NCBI GenBank assembly: GCA_937896015.1
Contig: CALBLR010000051.1
Location: forward strand, 1-8,939
Length of the DNA stretch: 8,939 nt
Direction: 5' to 3'
Source: an uncultured Prevotellaceae bacterium
GTDB lineage: Bacteria; Bacteroidota; Bacteroidia; Bacteroidales; Muribaculaceae
Below the pieces are notes generated by a model that searched no databases, was not told the origin of the DNA, and saw nothing but the letters and a program-made list of their open reading frames with translations. A program made the position numbers and the translations under genes. Positions 5,486 to 8,939 of the stretch are shown here, piece by piece (position 1 is the first letter of the stretch; every line of letters starts with the position of its first letter).

Positions 5486-7063
5486 TCAGTTCACTATCAC
5501 CTCCATGGGGGCTATGTCGCGGGTAATGCCGTCGGGGCCAACCGCCTTCACGCGGGTGATGTAGAAGCGCTTGCCGCGCTGCAGGCGGCGTATGGCCTGG
5601 CGCTGGCGCTCGCTGAACTGCGATCCGGCCGACACCTCGGGCATGGCGTTGCCCATGGAGTCGAAGAACACCGTCTCGAAGCTGAGCACCCGGTAGTCGA
5701 TGTTGAGAATGTCGTCGTCGATGGCGGCGTCGACACCGCTGGAAGCAAGCAGCAGGCCCTTGCTGAAGCCGCGGCCTCCCTTATAGCGGTTAACGTTGCC
5801 CTTGGCGTCGCGGTAGGCGATGAATGGCAGCGGGTCGGGCAGCTTGCGCACTCGGAATGTGGTTGAGCCCACGTTCATGCGCTGGCCGTCCATCTCGGCA
5901 GTGACCGAAATCACACACTCAGCACCCACCTTGGTGGGGTGGGCCACCCAGCCGTTGCCGTTCTTCACCAGCGAGCCATTGGTCATAGTGGCCGAGATCG
6001 AGCCTTCGGGCACGCCCGGCACGCCTATGCTTATGGGGTTGTTGATGCCGGCATAGAGCACATTCATCATGGTGGCCGAAATCGTGGCCACTGGGTCGAT
6101 CACGGTGTAGCTCGACTTGAAGTCGCGGCGTGTGACCGTGCCGTCGCGGCCCATCACCTCGATCCAGCCCGAGTAGTCGTAATTGCCGGCCTTGCCGGTG
6201 CCCACCTCATATAGGCCGCGGTTGTTGTTGAGCCGCTGCCCGTTGACGTAGACCACGGGGCGCTGGGTGGTGTCGACGGCGGCCAGTACAATGTTGGCCG
6301 AATACTTTGTGCCGCGCATCACTATGCGCGACTGCGGCACCACAAAGGCGTTGATCAGGTTGACGCGGATGTCGCCCATGTCCACACTCTGCAGCAGCTC
6401 GCTCAGCACCTCGCCCTCGGCATAGCGGATGTCGTTCTGGAGCTTGGTGAGCAGCGTCACGGCCGCAATTGTGGGCATGTCTTCAAACATGGTCTCCTCC
6501 CAGTTTTTGGTGGTGAGTTGTCCTTTAACCTTTGGCACTTTGGTCGAGAGAGCCTCTTCGAGGTTGGCCTTCTTGGTGGGGTCGGTGATAAATTGCAATA
6601 TGAAGCCCCGATAGCTGTCGATGCGCATGCGCAGCAGCTTGCCCTTGCCGCCCACCGGCGCAAGCATCACTTGCGAGGCGGCGTCGAGGTTGTCCTTGTT
6701 CTCAATGTTCTGCGGGTCGCCCTGCGGCCCGTCGGCGGCCTGCACAATTTGCTTCTTTAGCAGGTCGATGTAGTCATATAGGCTGTCGGTGGTCTGTGTC
6801 ACCTGTGTGGCGATGTCGAGCCACCGCTTGCCCTTTTGCGGATTTTTGTTGTTGAACGCCTGCAGTTCCGACAGCAGGAAGCGGTTGCGGGCCGTGATGG
6901 TGCGGTTAGACCGCAGCAGTCCGTCTTCCACCTGGCTGAAGCCATTGAGCACGTCGCTCGACACGTTAAGGGCAAGCATAGCCGTCAAGACGATATACAT
7001 GAGGTTTATCATCTTTTGGCGGGGCGACATCCTGCCCACCGTTTGATTTTTAGCACTTGCCAT
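5486..7063 (-). CDS. gldM: Type IX secretion system motor and trans-periplasmic subunit GldM/PorM
   Basis: GldM (PorM) is the single-pass inner-membrane protein whose dimer threads the GldL ring and spans the periplasm, passing proton-driven torque to the GldK/GldN ring. The 525-aa length is normal for the family. The N-terminal signature SPRQKMINLMYIVLTAMLALNVS is at about residues 13-35 and includes the only membrane helix. Arg15 corresponds to the conserved arginine (Arg9 in Flavobacterium johnsoniae) that pairs with the GldL membrane glutamate. The remainder is the long periplasmic part made of four successive domains (D1-D4), including the family-like FVVPQSRIVMRGTKYSANI and the C-terminal DPLPFIAYRD. 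The start lies 6 nt after the gldL stop. An AAAGGA in the last gldL codons is placed as a ribosome-binding site, unusual for this phylum, which supports coupling to gldL. Confidence 0.97.
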   Translation of the reverse strand: MASAKNQTVGRMSPRQKMINLMYIVLTAMLALNVSSDVLNGFSQVEDGLLRSNRTITARNRFLLSELQAFNNKNPQKGKRWLDIATQVTQTTDSLYDYIDLLKKQIVQAADGPQGDPQNIENKDNLDAASQVMLAPVGGKGKLLRMRIDSYRGFILQFITDPTKKANLEEALSTKVPKVKGQLTTKNWEETMFEDMPTIAAVTLLTKLQNDIRYAEGEVLSELLQSVDMGDIRVNLINAFVVPQSRIVMRGTKYSANIVLAAVDTTQRPVVYVNGQRLNNNRGLYEVGTGKAGNYDYSGWIEVMGRDGTVTRRDFKSSYTVIDPVATISATMMNVLYAGINNPISIGVPGVPEGSISATMTNGSLVKNGNGWVAHPTKVGAECVISVTAEMDGQRMNVGSTTFRVRKLPDPLPFIAYRDAKGNVNRYKGGRGFSKGLLLASSGVDAAIDDDILNIDYRVLSFETVFFDSMGNAMPEVSAGSQFSERQRQAIRRLQRGKRFYITRVKAVGPDGITRDIAPMEVIVN

Positions 7064-7069
7064 TAAGCG

Positions 7070-8053
7070 TTATCCTTTAGTGTCGTAGTTATCGTCGTTT
7101 TTGTCGTCGTCGGCTCCGAGTCCGGGCATGCCGCCCATGGGGCGGTACATGTTCACGGTCATTGCCTTGATCATCTTCTCATACACGCTGTTGAGCTGCT
7201 TCATGTAGCGTGCCATCTTCTCGGTCTCGTCGCAGTAGGTGGCGCTCTGCGCCGCCGACTTCTCATACATGTCGCGAATGTCCTTGAGGCCGCGGTTCAC
7301 GCGGTCGATGCTGTCGAGCTGCGACGAGATGCTCTTGAGCTGAATCTCATAGATGGTGTTGAGGCCGCTGATGTTGCGGTTGAGGGCCTCCATCTGGTCG
7401 ACGTAGCCGGCCGACTTGCCGTTTATTTCGTCGCCGCTGCCCACAATGCTCTCATAGCTCTTGAGCAGCGAGTTGCTCACGCGGTTGAGGGCTTCGGTGG
7501 TGTGGCTCAACTGCTCCATCTGGCCGCTGATGGCATTCATCTGGCTCAGATACTGCTGGGTGGCGTCGGTGAGCTCGGCCATCTTCGACAGCTGCTCGCT
7601 GGCGGCGGCCATGCGGGCTATGCTGTCGCTAAGCGACTGCGCGTCGTCGGGGCTGAGGGCCACACTCTGCGGCAGCCCCACGGCTGCTGCGGCCTGGGCA
7701 GGCGCCACGGCCGGCTGGGCGGCAGGCGCCTGAGTGCCGGCCACCACGATGCCGCTGCCGCCGGCAAAGTCGGGCCGGTCCTCGGGATCGTGCGTGCCCA
7801 GCACCGGGAACACGTCTTCCCAGTGATATTGCGTCTCGGGGCGGTCGAATGCGGTGAGCACAAACATCAGCACCTCGGTGCCCATGCCTATGCACAGCAG
7901 CGTGCTGCCGCCCGGCAGGTGCAGAATTTTAAACAGGGCACCCCAGATAACCACTGCGGCGCCTATACTGTAGGCAAAGTTGAAGAAGCGCTGACCCTTC
8001 TCGCCCGAGAGGAAACGCTCTACCACGTTTTTATATTTTTTAATCTTACCCAT
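7070..8053 (-). CDS. gldL: Type IX secretion system proton-channel motor subunit GldL/PorL
   Basis: GldL (PorL) forms the pentameric inner-membrane stator-like ring that uses the proton gradient to drive GldM. It has two membrane helices at about residues 24-44 (FNFAYSIGAAVVIWGALFKIL) and 52-69. Helix 2 holds Glu60 in GMGTEVLMF, which corresponds to the conserved proton-path glutamate. KILHLPGG (42-49) is the conserved short loop. A linker rich in Ala and Pro (about 105-126) leads to a long helical, coiled-coil-like cytoplasmic region (about 130-300) and an acidic tail (ADDDKNDDNYDTKG). At 327 aa it resembles the longer PorL-type proteins of Bacteroidales, rather than the roughly 215-aa GldL of Flavobacterium. 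It lies between gldK (37 nt upstream) and gldM (6 nt downstream). The ATG at 8053 begins MGKIKKYKN, a basic stretch before helix 1. Confidence 0.97.
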   Translation of the reverse strand: MGKIKKYKNVVERFLSGEKGQRFFNFAYSIGAAVVIWGALFKILHLPGGSTLLCIGMGTEVLMFVLTAFDRPETQYHWEDVFPVLGTHDPEDRPDFAGGSGIVVAGTQAPAAQPAVAPAQAAAAVGLPQSVALSPDDAQSLSDSIARMAAASEQLSKMAELTDATQQYLSQMNAISGQMEQLSHTTEALNRVSNSLLKSYESIVGSGDEINGKSAGYVDQMEALNRNISGLNTIYEIQLKSISSQLDSIDRVNRGLKDIRDMYEKSAAQSATYCDETEKMARYMKQLNSVYEKMIKAMTVNMYRPMGGMPGLGADDDKNDDNYDTKG

Positions 8054-8090
8054 GATTTCTTCTTGGTTTGATAATCCGTTGGATTGCTTG

Positions 8091-8939
8091 TTACTGTTTT
8101 CTTCTCACTTTCACCATGCCGGCCTTCGAGCGCACGCAGCGGAAGCCTATGTAGCTGCGCTGCTCGTTCTGGTACTCCCACATGCGGATGTCGCTGCGAA
8201 TGTTGTGCGCCACATCCTTCCACGAGCCGCCGCGCACTATTTTGCGCGACATCTTGTAGGGGTCTTCCTTGGCCACATTGTAGCGGAACTCGGGGTTGAG
8301 GTCGCTGGTCATCTTGTCGATGCTCTCGGTGTAGGCCGTCGAGGTCCACTCGCTCACGTTGCCGGCCATGTCGTAGAGGCCGAAGTCGTTGGGCTGGTAG
8401 GTGCCCACCGGGGCGGTGATGATGCTTCCGTCCTTCACATAGTTGCCCTCCATAGGCTTGAAGTTGGCATAGAAGCAGCCGTCTTGCTCGGTGAGAGGCA
8501 GGTCGCCCTCCCAGGGATATTTGTTTTTGTCCACGCCGGCGCGGGCCGCGTATTCCCACTCGGCCTCGGTGGGCAGGCGGTAGGGCTCCACATATATGCC
8601 GTCGCGTCCAAGCGACTTCTTCAGAAACTCGGTGCGCCAGGCGCAGAAGGCGTTGGCCTGCTCCCAGCTGACGCCCACCACGGGATAGTTGTTGTAGTTG
8701 CCGTTGGCAAAATACATGCGCACGTAGGGCTCGTTGTAGGAGTTCTCGAAGTCGTTGACCCAGCACGTGGTGTCGGGGTAGATGTTCACTATGTAGGTGT
8801 TAAGGAAGTCGTAGTCGCTTTGCAGCGGGCGCGTGATGGTTTGGCGCACGATGCGGCCGTCGTCGTCGACATAGGCGGTGTCCTTGCTTATGGTGGGGTT
8901 GATTTCGGGCACTGCGTGGTCGGTGTTGTAGTCGCGGCG
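8091..8939 (-). CDS. gldK: Type IX secretion system ring lipoprotein GldK/PorK (5' part outside the window)
   Basis: The frame stays open to the window edge (upstream codons read RRDYNTDHA), so only the last 282 residues are present. The lipoprotein signal and N-terminal domain are missing. GldK (PorK) is an outer-membrane lipoprotein that assembles with GldN into the large periplasmic T9SS ring. The visible part is a formylglycine-generating-enzyme/sulfatase-modifying-factor (FGE/SUMF1) fold: PVVGVSWEQANAFCAWR, YRLPTEAEWEYAARAG, NDFGLYDMAGNVSEW, RGGSW and SYIGFRCVR. This fold is structural in GldK. I see no reason to expect formylglycine synthase activity, as the enzyme's closely spaced active-site cysteine pair is not evident. 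Context (gldL, gldM and gldN downstream) decides GldK over a generic FGE protein. An internal GTG at 8910-8912 is not a credible start. Full-length homologues are about 450-490 aa. Confidence 0.95.
   Translation of the reverse strand, partial: RRDYNTDHAVPEINPTISKDTAYVDDDGRIVRQTITRPLQSDYDFLNTYIVNIYPDTTCWVNDFENSYNEPYVRMYFANGNYNNYPVVGVSWEQANAFCAWRTEFLKKSLGRDGIYVEPYRLPTEAEWEYAARAGVDKNKYPWEGDLPLTEQDGCFYANFKPMEGNYVKDGSIITAPVGTYQPNDFGLYDMAGNVSEWTSTAYTESIDKMTSDLNPEFRYNVAKEDPYKMSRKIVRGGSWKDVAHNIRSDIRMWEYQNEQRSYIGFRCVRSKAGMVKVRRKQ

Noticed and set aside
8091..8939. Active formylglycine-generating enzyme (sulfatase maturation)
   Set aside because: Only the fold is shared. The gene leads the gldK-gldL-gldM-gldN cassette, the closely spaced catalytic cysteine pair is not evident, and no sulfatase gene is nearby.
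1..8939. CRISPR arrays, tRNA or rRNA genes, insertion sequences, phage or toxin-antitoxin genes
   Set aside because: I looked for regular repeats, tRNA-like segments, transposase motifs and short toxin-antitoxin pairs and saw none. The window is almost fully covered by ordinary genes.

Overview
The window is chromosomal DNA from a member of the Bacteroidota, most likely the order Bacteroidales (a gut Muribaculaceae- or Prevotella-like organism). The evidence is a gldK-gldL-gldM-gldN operon for the type IX secretion system (T9SS), a long-form IspG with an inserted central domain, a FISUMP-domain lipoprotein with an acidic export-type signal after its lipobox cysteine, promoter-like sites of the Bacteroidetes TTTG / TAnnTTTG type, and general lack of strong Shine-Dalgarno sequences. 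Family or genus cannot be fixed by eye. The first 22 bases are Illumina adapter sequence, so the left edge is a contig end with untrimmed adapter and genomic sequence starts at about 23.

Layout, left half (+ strand). A Bacteroidetes-type promoter (90-116) precedes a two-gene unit: a 75-aa two-helix membrane protein of unknown function (175-402) and a membrane-anchored J-domain protein (402-881), joined by a TAGTG stop/start overlap. This part is AT-richer than the rest. A 139-bp gap follows, holding a promoter-like site inside a striking 18-bp inverted repeat (937-994). Then come purE (1021-1527) and ispG (1542-3371), 14 nt apart and probably co-transcribed. They encode a purine biosynthesis step and the penultimate step of the MEP isoprenoid pathway. 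A FISUMP lipoprotein (3487-4200) follows.

Layout, right half (- strand). A perfect 17-bp hairpin (4224-4263) with T-runs on both strands separates the convergent halves and probably terminates both. Reading leftward from the right edge are gldK (5' end outside the window), gldL, gldM and gldN, with gaps of 37, 6 and 48 nt. GldL and GldM form the proton-driven inner-membrane motor of the T9SS. GldK (lipoprotein) and GldN form the periplasmic ring under the outer membrane. GldN carries a long, very basic C-terminal tail.

Most of the window is conserved Bacteroidales core genome. The least explained parts are the small membrane protein/J-protein pair, the inverted repeat ahead of purE, and the GldN tail. 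I did not find a clearly new multi-gene system.
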